Part shown: positions 8,176 through 15,952 of the stretch, piece by piece
Layout: every line of letters starts with the position of its first letter
How positions within the stretch are numbered: position 1 is the stretch's first letter
Source of the DNA: Actinomycetes bacterium
GTDB taxonomy: Bacteria > Actinomycetota > Acidimicrobiia > Acidimicrobiales > RAAP-2
DNA: 41,440 nucleotides
Reading direction: 5' to 3'
NCBI GenBank assembly: GCA_021818025.1
Contig: JAKAFH010000008.1
Coordinates: 1-41,440, forward strand
Made by a program: the position numbers and the translations under genes
The notes under the pieces: model-generated
The model's input: only the letters and a program-made list of their open reading frames with translations
Database searches by the model: none
What the model was told of the DNA's origin: nothing

Positions 8176-8829
8176 CCACCAGCGCGCGCCTTCGCTCACG
8201 AGCGTCACCGCCTCGCCGAACTCCACCGAGCCGTGGAAGGTCACCGACCCGTAAGCCAACGGCTCCGGGGCGACCTCGACGAGCGGTGACCACAGGGCCG
8301 CGTTATTCACGTGGCCGACGACGTCCAGATCGGTGCGACGAATCGGCCACGGCCGTCGGACCGCATCGGCACCGGGCTCGGTTCGCTCCACCCGACCCGA
8401 AACCCGCTGACGCGAACCCTCGCCGTAGGCGTCGTAGAAGGCGGAGCCGATGCGAACCGGGTGACCCGAGGGGTTCACGGGGACCCACAGCGCCACCGTC
8501 TCGATCGCGACCCGGCCGCCGCAGGCAACGTCAGTGCGCCGCTGCGCCCACGCCGCCCCCGAGCCCGAACACCACGTCGTGAGCGACACCTCGTCCCCGA
8601 GGCGGGGCCACGACCCGCCAGCGACAACTCGGAACGCCGCACGCCGCACCAGCCAGGTGTCGCTCGACTCGATGCCCGTGTCGTCCCAGTCGTCGGTGGC
8701 GATGTCCTGGAGATATCGCGCGAGGCCGTCGGGTCGCAGTGAGCCATTCGGTCCGCAGTCGCTGAGCCGCACCGGGCGACGGGCGCTGAAGCGCCGCCCC
8801 GTGCCGAGTGGTGCGAACTCGTCAGCCAT
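8128..8829 (-). CDS. acyl-ACP thioesterase-like double hotdog protein
   Basis: The 233-residue protein resembles the FatA/acyl-ACP thioesterase family: two tandem hotdog domains, the first with DWDDTGIESSDTWLVRR (47-63) and the second opening with RRTDLDVVGHVNNAALW (164-180). Family members cleave fatty acyl-ACP to free fatty acid. The plant-type catalytic segment is DxNxHxNN; here the Asn position is Val (DVVGHVNN), so the mechanism may differ or the substrate may be another thioester. The gene follows pheT by 24 bases, probably as the tail of the infC-pheT transcript; a TAAGGT hexamer nine bases before ATG could give its own promoter. Its 3' end overlaps the convergent EamA gene. Confidence 0.75.
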   Translation of the reverse strand: MADEFAPLGTGRRFSARRPVRLSDCGPNGSLRPDGLARYLQDIATDDWDDTGIESSDTWLVRRAAFRVVAGGSWPRLGDEVSLTTWCSGSGAAWAQRRTDVACGGRVAIETVALWVPVNPSGHPVRIGSAFYDAYGEGSRQRVSGRVERTEPGADAVRRPWPIRRTDLDVVGHVNNAALWSPLVEVAPEPLAYGSVTFHGSVEFGEAVTLVSEGARWWLTVDELVRVAGDFLR

Positions 8830-8853
8830 TACCCGTCAACCTTAGGCCAGGTT

Positions 8854-11328
8854 CTAGCGCAAGACTGCACCGTGACCAGCGCCGACGGCGATCAACGCTT
8901 CGCGCGCGCTCGCCACTTCGGTGTCGCTAAGCGTCCGGTCCGTAGCGCCCAAACGAACCGTGAAGGCGAGGCTCCGGGTTCCCGGGGCGAGTGCCGCGCC
9001 GTGGTACACGTCAAAGAGCACGACCGACTCCACGAGCGGCGACGACGAGGCGAGGTCGTGACCGAGGTCAGCGGCGTGCACCGATTGGGGTGTCACAAAG
9101 GCCAGGTCGATGACCGCACTCGGGTACCGGCTCGGCACGACGGCGAGCGTCGAGCGTCGTCGCACCGCGTCGGTGTCGGCGAGGACGTCGAGGTCGAAGT
9201 CCAAGAGGCCGAGACGGCGACCCTGATGCCCGGTCACGGCCTCGACGAGCTGCGGATCGACTTCGCCAACGGTACCCACAATCGCTCCGCTCCAACGGTC
9301 GACCAACGTGGCCGATCGCGTGGGGTGAAGCCCTGGGCCAGGACCGTCGGTCGTTCGCACGACCACGTCGGCGAGCCCCAGCCGATTGGCCACTTGGGAC
9401 CAGAGCACCACGGCACTCGTGGCGTCGTCCGTGCGATGGCCGAGGACTACCGTTACGCGCTCGTTCTCTGACGGCAAGCGAAGGTTGACCGATCCACCGG
9501 CACCGCCCCGGGTGAGTCGCGCCTGATCGGTGTCGTCGGGGTGGGTGAAGACGACGCCGATCTCACTGAGGCGAACGTCGGGGAATCCGCGCTCCACGTT
9601 TCGCCCCCACGCGGCGACGAGCCCCGTGATCATGGTCGGGCGAAGGACTGACTCTTCCTGGGCGAGCGGATTCGTGATCCTGACCGGCGTCGAAGTCTCG
9701 TGGGTCAGCTGGAACGAGGACTCGCTGCCGAGCGTCGGTGTCCAGGCCTCGAACGTTCCGGCGTCCACCACGATCGCGCGCACCTGGCGTCGAAGCCGCT
9801 GGCGTTGCGTCATGCCGCCGGGCTGGGGCCACGTCGGCGTGTGACGCGCCAGCCGGGAATAGCCCCACACCCGGGCGATCTCCTCGATGACGTCCGCGCG
9901 ACCCGCGGCGCCAGTTCGAATGTCGGGTCGCGACGACGGTGCGGTCACGACGAGGGCGCCGTCGTCAGACTCGGCGACGACGAATCCCAAGGCACCCAGG
10001 TTGGCGACGACCGCCGCGGTCGGTAACGCCGTTCCGAGGGCTCGCTCGACGTCGTCACGACGAACCGTCACCGTCGACGGCGTCGGGACGACGCCTCGAA
10101 CGTCGATCGGCGCGCCCATCCACTCGAGCTCGGGAACGCTCTCGGCGAGGACGGCGACGAATCGCGCGACCGCGCGCAACGCCAGCTCGGGGTCCACGCC
10201 CCGCTCGAACCGGTGGGAGGCCTCGCTGCGCAGACCGTGGCGCTTGGACGAGCGCGCGATCGTCATGGGATCGAAGTAGGCCGCTTCGAGGAGCACCTCG
10301 GTCGTGGTGTCGCTGATCTCACTCGTCGCGCCGCCCATGATGCCAGCCAGACCCAGCACCTGGTCGTCACCGTCGGTGATGACACAGTCCTCACCGGTGT
10401 CTCCCAAGCCCCGCCCGGGGTTGGCCAGGGAACGCGTGACGCCGTCGAGGGTCACGAGGGTCTCCCCAGCGCGAGCCCGGCGAACTCGCAGGGTCCGTCC
10501 CGCGACCCGGTGGGCGTCGTAGGGGTGCGTCGGCTGACCGAGCTCGAGCATCACCAGGTTCGACGCGTCGACCACGTTCGATATGGGTCGCATACCCGCT
10601 CGCTCGAGGCGGTTCGACACCCACGCGGGTGAGGAGCCCACGCGCACGTTGCGCAGCACCGACACCGTCAGTCGCCCACAGAGGTCGGGTGCCTCGATGA
10701 CGCCGGCCGCCACCGCGTCACTCGACGAGTCCGAACGAGGTGTTGCCAGCGCGGGCTCTCGAACCGGGCGACCGAAGCGCGCCGCGAGGTCGCGCGCCAC
10801 GCCGGCGATCGACCAGGCGTCGGGACGATTGCCCTCGATCGAAAGGTCAAAGACGACGTCCGCCTCGATGCCCAGGGCTTCCATGAGCCGCTCGCCGGGT
10901 CGCGGCTCGATCATCCCGTCGAGGACCATCAGACCCTCGTGCTCCTCGCTCAGGCGCAACTCACGCGCCGAGCACAACATGCCGTTGCTCACGACGCCGC
11001 GCATCGAGCGCCTCGCGATGGCGAAACCGCCGGGCAGCACCGCGCCCACGGGGGCAAGGGGTACGTGCTCGCCGACCTCGAAGTTCCACGCTCCACAGAC
11101 GATCTCGAGCGGTCCGTTACCAGCGTCGACCACGATGCGCCGAATTCGATCGGCGCCGTCAATGGGATGGATCTCGTCGACCCGGGCGACAACGACGTCT
11201 TCGAGACCCTCGCCCACGTAGTCGATGCCCTCGACCACCAGGCCGAGGTCGTCGAGCGCCGCGCGGATCTGCTCGACCGACTCGGGTAGGTCGACGAAGT
11301 CGCGCAGCCACGAAAGGGGCGTCTTCAC
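8854..11328 (-). CDS. pheT: phenylalanyl-tRNA synthetase beta subunit
   Basis: 824 residues from the GTG at 11328, whose first bases overlap the pheS stop (GTGA). The ORF-track version of 1017 residues begins about 190 codons upstream inside pheS and is wrong: the family starts with MKTPLSWLRDF. Domains in order: N-terminal EMAP/OB tRNA-binding domain (about 40-150), B3/B4 editing region (about 210-375) that hydrolyses Tyr-tRNA(Phe), B5 (about 400-470), a catalytic-like core, and the C-terminal FDX-ACB anticodon-binding domain (about 730-824). It forms the alpha2-beta2 enzyme with PheS. Length is that of a standard bacterial PheT (about 800-830). Confidence 0.96.
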   Translation of the reverse strand: MKTPLSWLRDFVDLPESVEQIRAALDDLGLVVEGIDYVGEGLEDVVVARVDEIHPIDGADRIRRIVVDAGNGPLEIVCGAWNFEVGEHVPLAPVGAVLPGGFAIARRSMRGVVSNGMLCSARELRLSEEHEGLMVLDGMIEPRPGERLMEALGIEADVVFDLSIEGNRPDAWSIAGVARDLAARFGRPVREPALATPRSDSSSDAVAAGVIEAPDLCGRLTVSVLRNVRVGSSPAWVSNRLERAGMRPISNVVDASNLVMLELGQPTHPYDAHRVAGRTLRVRRARAGETLVTLDGVTRSLANPGRGLGDTGEDCVITDGDDQVLGLAGIMGGATSEISDTTTEVLLEAAYFDPMTIARSSKRHGLRSEASHRFERGVDPELALRAVARFVAVLAESVPELEWMGAPIDVRGVVPTPSTVTVRRDDVERALGTALPTAAVVANLGALGFVVAESDDGALVVTAPSSRPDIRTGAAGRADVIEEIARVWGYSRLARHTPTWPQPGGMTQRQRLRRQVRAIVVDAGTFEAWTPTLGSESSFQLTHETSTPVRITNPLAQEESVLRPTMITGLVAAWGRNVERGFPDVRLSEIGVVFTHPDDTDQARLTRGGAGGSVNLRLPSENERVTVVLGHRTDDATSAVVLWSQVANRLGLADVVVRTTDGPGPGLHPTRSATLVDRWSGAIVGTVGEVDPQLVEAVTGHQGRRLGLLDFDLDVLADTDAVRRRSTLAVVPSRYPSAVIDLAFVTPQSVHAADLGHDLASSSPLVESVVLFDVYHGAALAPGTRSLAFTVRLGATDRTLSDTEVASAREALIAVGAGHGAVLR

Positions 11329-12395
11329 GCGAACTGCCCCAGGAATCGAACGTCGTTGTCCACGAGCGCGCGCATGTCCGAGAGTTCGTGTCGCATCTGC
11401 GCGCACCGATCGATGCCGAACCCGAAAGCGAAGCCACTCCACTGATCGGGATCGATGCCCACGGCCTCGAAGACAGCCGGGTCGATCATCCCGCACCCTC
11501 CTAGCTCGATCCAACCCGTGTTCGAACAGGTTCGACAGCCCGCACCGCGACAGATCGTGCAGGTGATCTCGAACTCGGCGGAGGGCTCGGTGAAGGGGAA
11601 GAACGCCGGCCGGAGCCGCGACTCGATGTCGGGCCCGAAGTAAGCACGGGTGAAGGTTTCGATCGTGCCCGCTAGGTCGGCGAACGTGATCTCGCGATCC
11701 ACGACCAAACCTTCGATCTGGTGGAACGCGGCGAGGTGTCGGGCGTCGGGCGTGTCGCGTCGGTAGCACCGTCCCGGAGCGACCGAGTGGATCGGCAGCG
11801 AACCGGCCGACACGGCCGCCTCCATCAGGTGGACCTGGGTCGGCGAGGTGTGGGTACGCAGCACGACGGTCTCGGGGTCGCCCAGGTCGACGTAGAACGT
11901 GTCCCACATCCCGCGCGCCGGGTGCGCCGGCGGAATGTTGAGGGCCTCGAAGTTGTACCAGTCGCTCTCGACTTCGGGACCTTCAGCGACGGTGAAGCCC
12001 ATCGCCACAAAGACGTCCTCGAGTTCGGCCTGGGTCGAACCGACCAGACCGGCGTGCCCGGGGGTCACCGCCCATGCACGGGTCTCGACCACCACGTCGC
12101 CGAGGTCCAGCCGGTCCGCCTCGAGCATCGCCGCGCGCTCCATCGCGCGCAGCTCGATCCGCCGACGCTCCACGGCATCTTCCACCGAACGTCGAGCCTC
12201 TTGCAGCCGCGCACCCATGGTGCGCCGTTCGTCGGGCTCAAGCGAGCCGAAGGACTTCTGCACCGCAGCGAAGGCCGAGCGCTTGCCGACGATCGAAGCG
12301 ACGCGCTCGTCCAGTTCCTCGATGCTCGCCACGTCGGCGAGCATCGCGAGCGCCTCAGCCGTTATTGCTGTTATCTGATCATCGGGTTCGTTCAT
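11325..12395 (-). CDS. pheS: phenylalanyl-tRNA synthetase alpha subunit
   Basis: The 356-residue catalytic subunit charges tRNA(Phe). An N-terminal coiled-coil (about 1-95) binds tRNA; the class II core has FEALNIP..HPAR (149-161), motif 2 GRCYRRDTPDARH (208-220), a cysteine pair cluster (C279, C282, C287, C290) that looks like the zinc-ribbon-like loop seen in many PheS proteins, and motif 3 GFGIDR (325-330). ATG overlaps the stop of the upstream methyltransferase by four bases, and its stop overlaps pheT. The order infC-rpmI-rplT-rRNA methylase-pheS-pheT is conserved in Actinobacteria. Confidence 0.97.
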   Translation of the reverse strand: MNEPDDQITAITAEALAMLADVASIEELDERVASIVGKRSAFAAVQKSFGSLEPDERRTMGARLQEARRSVEDAVERRRIELRAMERAAMLEADRLDLGDVVVETRAWAVTPGHAGLVGSTQAELEDVFVAMGFTVAEGPEVESDWYNFEALNIPPAHPARGMWDTFYVDLGDPETVVLRTHTSPTQVHLMEAAVSAGSLPIHSVAPGRCYRRDTPDARHLAAFHQIEGLVVDREITFADLAGTIETFTRAYFGPDIESRLRPAFFPFTEPSAEFEITCTICRGAGCRTCSNTGWIELGGCGMIDPAVFEAVGIDPDQWSGFAFGFGIDRCAQMRHELSDMRALVDNDVRFLGQFA

Positions 12396-13213
12396 GACCC
12401 TCCCAGGCTACGGGGAATCAGCCCCGCCACTCGACCCCCGCGCTGCCAGTACGCCATGAAGGCGACTAGCGACGCCGCGACGCCGGCGTTGAGCGATTCG
12501 TTTGCGCCCGCCATGGCGATGCTCATCGTGGACTGGCAGCGTCCAACCGATTCGTCGTCTAGCCCCTCGGCCTCGTTGCCGATGACCACGACCGACGGCC
12601 CCGACAGCTCACAGTCGAGGAGTTCGGTCCCCCCGCGCACGACCGTCGCCCAGGTGTGCGACCCCGCCGCGGCGTAGTGCGCGAGCGTGGGCTCAAGGTC
12701 GCCCACGACGACGGGCAGGTGGAAGATCGAGCCGGCCGTCGCGCGCAGGGTCTTGGGATTGAACGGATCGACGCTCTGGCCGGTCAGCACCACCGCGTCC
12801 ACGCCCGCAGCGTCGGCCGAGCGAATGATCGTGCCGACGTTGCCGGGGTCACGCAAGTCGTGCAGCACCATTGTCAAGCCACCCGTGGGCAACTCGGACA
12901 ACGCCGGTGTGACGAAGCGCACGGTCGCCGAGATGGGCTGTGGCGTGAGGGCATCAGAGACCTTCGCGAAGACCGCGGGTTCCAGTCCGAAGGCTCGCAC
13001 GCCTCGCGCGTTGGCTCGCGAAACGATCGCGCGAATATCGGACCGGTCGGCGAGCGACGTGTCAGCGAAGAGCGCCTCGAATTCGACGTCGGCCTCGAGG
13101 GCCGCGACCACCAGGTCGGGACCCTCGAGGACGCAGACGTGTTCACTCCAGCGAAGCGAGCGCTTCTGGACGAGTCGACGGAGTCGTCGTACTCGCTGGT
13201 GTGATGATCCGAT
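12392..13213 (-). CDS. SpoU/TrmH-family RNA 2'-O-methyltransferase
   Basis: A SPOUT methyltransferase that uses SAM to methylate ribose in rRNA or tRNA. The three knot motifs are present: LHDLRDPGNVGTIIRSADAAG-like motif 1, VVVIGNEAEGL motif 2 and NESLNAGVAASL motif 3. The ORF track starts at GTG 13111, which removes a conserved N-terminal segment. The same frame stays open back to the rplT stop and encodes SSHQRVRRLRRLVQKRS and CVLEGPDLV, typical of the substrate-binding domain of this family. No ATG, GTG or TTG exists in that extension. I place the start at ATC 13213, giving about 273 residues, but CTG 13225 is also possible. The target nucleotide is unknown. Confidence 0.8.
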   Translation of the reverse strand: MGSSHQRVRRLRRLVQKRSLRWSEHVCVLEGPDLVVAALEADVEFEALFADTSLADRSDIRAIVSRANARGVRAFGLEPAVFAKVSDALTPQPISATVRFVTPALSELPTGGLTMVLHDLRDPGNVGTIIRSADAAGVDAVVLTGQSVDPFNPKTLRATAGSIFHLPVVVGDLEPTLAHYAAAGSHTWATVVRGGTELLDCELSGPSVVVIGNEAEGLDDESVGRCQSTMSIAMAGANESLNAGVAASLVAFMAYWQRGGRVAGLIPRSLGGS

Positions 13214-13231
13214 CGATTCGAGCAGGGTGGC

Positions 13232-13591
13232 CTACTTCGCCAGCGCCGCCGAGGCCTGGGCGACCAGGGCGCCGAACGCGGCCTGGTCGTTCACGGCGAG
13301 GTCGGCCAGCACGCGCCGGTCGACTTCGATGCCGGCGGCGTTGAGACCCGCGATGAAGCGGCTGTAGCTCACGCCGTGGAGTCGCGTGCCCGCGTTGATG
13401 CGCTGGATCCATAGTTTGCGGAACTCGCCCTTGCGTGCGCGACGGTCGCGAAACGCGTAGACCCCGGAGTGCTGGACCGCCTGGTTCGCCGCGCGGAACG
13501 TGCGGCTCCGATCACCGTAGTAGCCCTTGGCCTGTTCGAGTACTGCCTTGTGGTGCTTCTTGGCGTTTACTGCGCGCTTGACTCGTGCCAT
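13232..13591 (-). CDS. rplT: 50S ribosomal protein L20
   Basis: The 119-residue protein matches L20 from end to end: basic N-terminal MARVKRAV, the [15 protein letters not shown] segment, and the C-terminal domain with [21 protein letters not shown]20 is an early 50S assembly protein binding 23S rRNA domain I. It lies 23 bases after rpmI in the infC-rpmI-rplT operon. In E. coli and Bacillus L20 represses this operon through a leader RNA; I did not see an obvious L20-binding structure here. Confidence 0.98.
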   Translation of the reverse strand: MARVKRAVNAKKHHKAVLEQAKGYYGDRSRTFRAANQAVQHSGVYAFRDRRARKGEFRKLWIQRINAGTRLHGVSYSRFIAGLNAAGIEVDRRVLADLAVNDQAAFGALVAQASAALAK

Positions 13592-13614
13592 GTCAGTGTC
13601 TCCTCACTCGTTCC

Positions 13615-13809
13615 TTACAGACCCAACATCTTCTTGACGTTCTTCTCGATGCCCGGCGAGATGTCAGCCTCGCGTCCGAGGCGACGCGCGCGCACCGAGG
13701 TCTTCTTCTCCATGATGTGGCCCCGGAACGCCTTGCGACGCCGCAGGCGGCCAGTACCGGTGATCTTGATGCGCTTCTTGGCACCACTGTCGGTCTTCAT
13801 CTTCGGCAT
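13615..13809 (-). CDS. rpmI: 50S ribosomal protein L35
   Basis: 64 residues starting at ATG 13809 (MPKMKTDSGAKKR), the family start. The ORF-track entry from 13881 adds 24 spurious residues that overlap infC. The sequence shows the L35 features KRIKITGTGRLRRRKAFRGH and a basic C-terminus ending near KKMLGL. The Shine-Dalgarno GGAGGG lies inside the end of infC, whose stop is one base upstream, implying coupled translation. Confidence 0.98.
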   Translation of the reverse strand: MPKMKTDSGAKKRIKITGTGRLRRRKAFRGHIMEKKTSVRARRLGREADISPGIEKNVKKMLGL

Positions 13810-13810
13810 C

Positions 13811-14419
13811 TCAGCCCTCCTCACTCGAACTCTTCGACGGATCTGCGGACCCGTCCACCGACTCCTCGACCTTCGAGGCATCGGTGCCCTTGGCCTTGAC
13901 CCGCTTCTCGGGGCCGAGGACCATGATCATGTTGCGACCATCGATCTTGGCCGCGGACTCCACCCGAGCCGCATCGCCCAGCTTCTCGACGATTCGGTCG
14001 AGGATCTTGCGACCCAGTTCGGGGTGCGCGGACTCGCGACCGCGGAACATGATCGTTACCTTCACCTTGTGACCCTCGGCCAAGAACTTCTCAACGAGGC
14101 GGGTCTTGGTGTCAAAGTCGCCAGGACCGATCTTCGGCCGGTACTTCATCTCCTTGACACCGACGTTCATCGTCTTGCGGCGCGACTCCTTAGCCTTTTG
14201 GGCTTCGTCGAATTTGAATTTCCCGTAGTCCATGATTCGACAGACCGGCGGGCTCGCGGTTGGCGCGATTTCGACGAGGTCCAGGTCCAAGCTCCGCGCT
14301 AACGCCAATGCCTCACGGCTCGACATCACGCCACGCTGATTGCCCTCGTTGTCAATGAGCCGAACGGTTTCGACTCGAATACGCTCATTGACGCGGTGGT
14401 CTCCAGGTCCTGTTGCGAT
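13811..14419 (-). CDS. infC: translation initiation factor IF-3
   Basis: 202 residues when started at ATC 14419. The ORF track begins at an internal ATG (14329) and so drops the conserved N-terminal strand HRVNERIRVETVRLID. The frame upstream is closed by a TAG ten codons... before any ATG, GTG or TTG appears, while AAGGAG sits six bases before the ATC. Rare AUU/AUC starts are a hallmark of infC: IF-3 itself rejects them, so the protein limits its own synthesis. The N-domain contains GVMSSREALALA and the C-domain ends in a charged tail. The central linker and MDYGKFKFDEAQK region are standard. IF-3 binds 30S and controls start-codon fidelity. Confidence 0.95.
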   Translation of the reverse strand: MATGPGDHRVNERIRVETVRLIDNEGNQRGVMSSREALALARSLDLDLVEIAPTASPPVCRIMDYGKFKFDEAQKAKESRRKTMNVGVKEMKYRPKIGPGDFDTKTRLVEKFLAEGHKVKVTIMFRGRESAHPELGRKILDRIVEKLGDAARVESAAKIDGRNMIMVLGPEKRVKAKGTDASKVEESVDGSADPSKSSSEEG

Positions 14420-14431
14420 ATGCCTCTCCTT
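14417..14431 (-). promoter_or_regulatory. ribosome binding site and ATC start of infC
   Basis: The minus strand reads AAGGAG (14431-14426), six bases, then ATC (14419-14417). An in-frame TAG lies a few codons upstream and no ATG/GTG/TTG occurs in frame until the GTG-ATG inside the conserved N-domain. This fixes the start at the ATC and predicts IF-3 autoregulation by initiation discrimination. Confidence 0.85.
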
Positions 14432-14780
14432 GCTCTATGCGACGCCATGGCGCCGCCACGGCAAGCGAGGCGAAGACTCTGGACCCGGCGTACTGCGCAT
14501 ACCCAGGTGGACGTTGGCGTCGCCAACCTCACTTGCTGTGAACTGCCTGACAAGGCTAGCAGAGCGACGACTTCGACAACGACGTCGGGCGAGCCCAGCG
14601 GACCACGAGTGCCGACCCTAGTATCGACCGACTACCGACTCCGGCGCCTTGGAGGCATTTCGCTCCTGATCAGCACTTAGTTCGAGACGACAACCGTCCA
14701 GGCCCGCAGCGCCCACCAGGGCCCTCGGTAGGCTCGCGACGTGGATCGATCTCGATGCCCGCAGCGGAGCCGAGCACTCG
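14432..14780. promoter_or_regulatory. divergent control region of infC operon and DUF4232 gene
   Basis: About 350 bases with no convincing gene; ORFs 14340-14621, 14396-14680 and 14618-15017 are shadows. On the minus strand TAGCCT (14558-14553) with TTGTCG 15 bases upstream is a weak candidate infC promoter, which would give a leader of roughly 125 nt. On the plus strand TAGGCT (14729-14734) lies six bases before a GTG (14741) that opens a 22-codon reading frame ending at 14809, overlapping the DUF4232 start. I see no clear terminator or riboswitch fold. Confidence 0.35.
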
Positions 14781-15410
14781 ATGGGCCGCTGGTCGGCGCC
14801 CACGCCTGAGACCCGCCGGCGCGTCGGTCGCCGGGGGCTCGCGTGGCCGGCGCTGTTTCTCGCACTCGTTGGAGCAGTCGGCGGCGTGCTGATGCTTCGA
14901 TCGGCCGCGGTGCATCGCGTCGGTGACACCCCACGGGCGACACGGGCCTGTCGGGCGGGTCTCGTCGAGGTCACCAACGGACCCTACGTCGGCGGTGCGA
15001 CCCAGGAGGAGGCACACTCCCTGGCAATTATTAACACCTCGTCGGTCGCCTGCTCACTGCACGGCTACGTCCGCCTCGTCGTCTACGGTGAGCACGGGCG
15101 GCCACTTCCGTTGCGCTTCGCGCATCACCCGACCGGCGGCTGGCCCATGGCCACCGTGGTGCCGAGGTCGTTCGCGATCGCAACTCGGGCGTCGGGCTAC
15201 GTCTTCGTGGCCCAAAACGCCTGCTACACGGGCTACGCCACGATCAGCCGGCACATCGCCGTTACGCTTCCGAGCGACCGCCGCGCGCTGGCACTCACGC
15301 TGCGCCGTCCGATCGCCCTGTGCACCGGACCCTCGGCGCAGGTCGGTAATGTCGTGGCCATCTCACCCATCGAGCCGTCGATCGCCGCCACACAGGGTCC
15401 GATCCCCTAG
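14781..15410 (+). CDS. membrane-anchored DUF4232-like exported protein
   Basis: A 209-residue protein with an arginine-rich N-terminus, one hydrophobic segment (WPALFLALVGAVGGVLML, about 24-41) and an extracytoplasmic domain. The domain shows the pattern seen in actinobacterial DUF4232 proteins: ...NTSSVACSLHGYVRL... in the first third and an even spread of cysteines (in TRACRAG, SVACSL, QNACYTG, ALCTGP) that could form two disulfides. Function of the family is unknown. The ATG at 14781 has GGAG eleven bases upstream, a long spacing, so the start is moderately sure. It is divergent from infC and followed 57 bases later by the DUF1844-like gene. Confidence 0.7.
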   Translation: MGRWSAPTPETRRRVGRRGLAWPALFLALVGAVGGVLMLRSAAVHRVGDTPRATRACRAGLVEVTNGPYVGGATQEEAHSLAIINTSSVACSLHGYVRLVVYGEHGRPLPLRFAHHPTGGWPMATVVPRSFAIATRASGYVFVAQNACYTGYATISRHIAVTLPSDRRALALTLRRPIALCTGPSAQVGNVVAISPIEPSIAATQGPIP

Positions 15411-15455
15411 TCGTGACCTTCCGAGCCACGACATCGGTGGTGGGTCGTGGGCCGC

Positions 15456-15467
15456 TACCGTGGAACC
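15456..15467 (+). promoter_or_regulatory. candidate leaderless promoter of the DUF1844-like gene
   Basis: TACCGT (15456-15461) is followed by exactly six bases and then ATG (15468). This spacing would place the transcription start on the A of ATG. No Shine-Dalgarno sequence or clear -35 is visible. Confidence 0.4.
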
Positions 15468-15752
15468 ATGAGCGACGACAAGGGTGTCGACGAGGAGATC
15501 GAGTGGATTCGCTCCACCCCCGTTGAGGTCATCCTCGGCAACCACCTCTTCCGAATGATCCAGATGGCGGCCGTACACCTGGCGGACACGCCGCCGAACC
15601 TGCCCGCCGCGCAACTCAGCATCGACCTCGTCCACGCCATGATCGAGGCCGGTGGCGACCGGCTTGGTGAGCACGTCGGCCTCTACCGAAGCGCCCTGGC
15701 CGAGGTCCAGCAGGTCTATGTGCGAGCGGCGAGCGGCTCGCCCGCCTCGTAG
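15468..15752 (+). CDS. DUF1844-like small protein
   Basis: 94 residues from ATG 15468 (MSDDKGVDEEIEW); the ORF-track start seven codons upstream adds MGRYRGT, which is not typical. The helical pattern with IRSTPVEVILGNHLF, NLPAAQLSIDLVHAMIE and a C-terminal amphipathic helix resembles DUF1844 proteins, often found beside infC in Actinobacteria. The biochemical role is unknown; it is small, acidic and has no signal peptide, so it is probably cytoplasmic. Its last 37 bases overlap the convergent cold-shock-like gene. Confidence 0.65.
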   Translation: MSDDKGVDEEIEWIRSTPVEVILGNHLFRMIQMAAVHLADTPPNLPAAQLSIDLVHAMIEAGGDRLGEHVGLYRSALAEVQQVYVRAASGSPAS

Positions 15753-15952
15753 CGACGCGGGCGCACCTCACTCACCTCGTCGGCGCCTCGGTGTCCGGCC
15801 ACCCGGATTCCGCTGACTTCGAGTCCGTTGTCGACGTGGCGGCTGCCATCGGCGATGGCCACGCAGTGGAAGTACCACCGGCCGTCGCCGTCGTCAATCC
15901 AACCGTCACCCCGGTCGTCGTCGAAATCGACGACGACGCCCTCTATCCTCAT
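15716..15952 (-). CDS. cold-shock-domain-like small protein
   Basis: A 78-residue protein with an OB-fold pattern like actinobacterial CSD proteins: GVVVDFDDDRGDGWI at 5-19 and WYFHCVAIADGSR at 26-38, followed by a GHRG segment. In true cold-shock proteins the RNP motifs are KGFGFI and VFVHF; here RGDGWI and YFHCVAI are degenerate versions, so nucleic acid binding is plausible but not certain. Highly acidic N-terminus. The ATG overlaps the ribH stop by four bases; this is the last gene of the long minus-strand run. Its 3' end overlaps the convergent DUF1844-like gene by 37 bases. Confidence 0.65.
   Translation of the reverse strand: MRIEGVVVDFDDDRGDGWIDDGDGRWYFHCVAIADGSRHVDNGLEVSGIRVAGHRGADEVSEVRPRRYEAGEPLAART

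Noticed and set aside
7323-8582. 419-residue plus-strand ORF overlapping the EamA gene
   Set aside because: Arg/Pro-rich alternative frame; the overlapping frame has a clear membrane transporter and the thioesterase-like gene follows.
11329-11907. 193-residue N-terminal extension of pheT in the ORF track
   Set aside because: It lies inside pheS in another frame, and the PheT family starts at the GTG following it.
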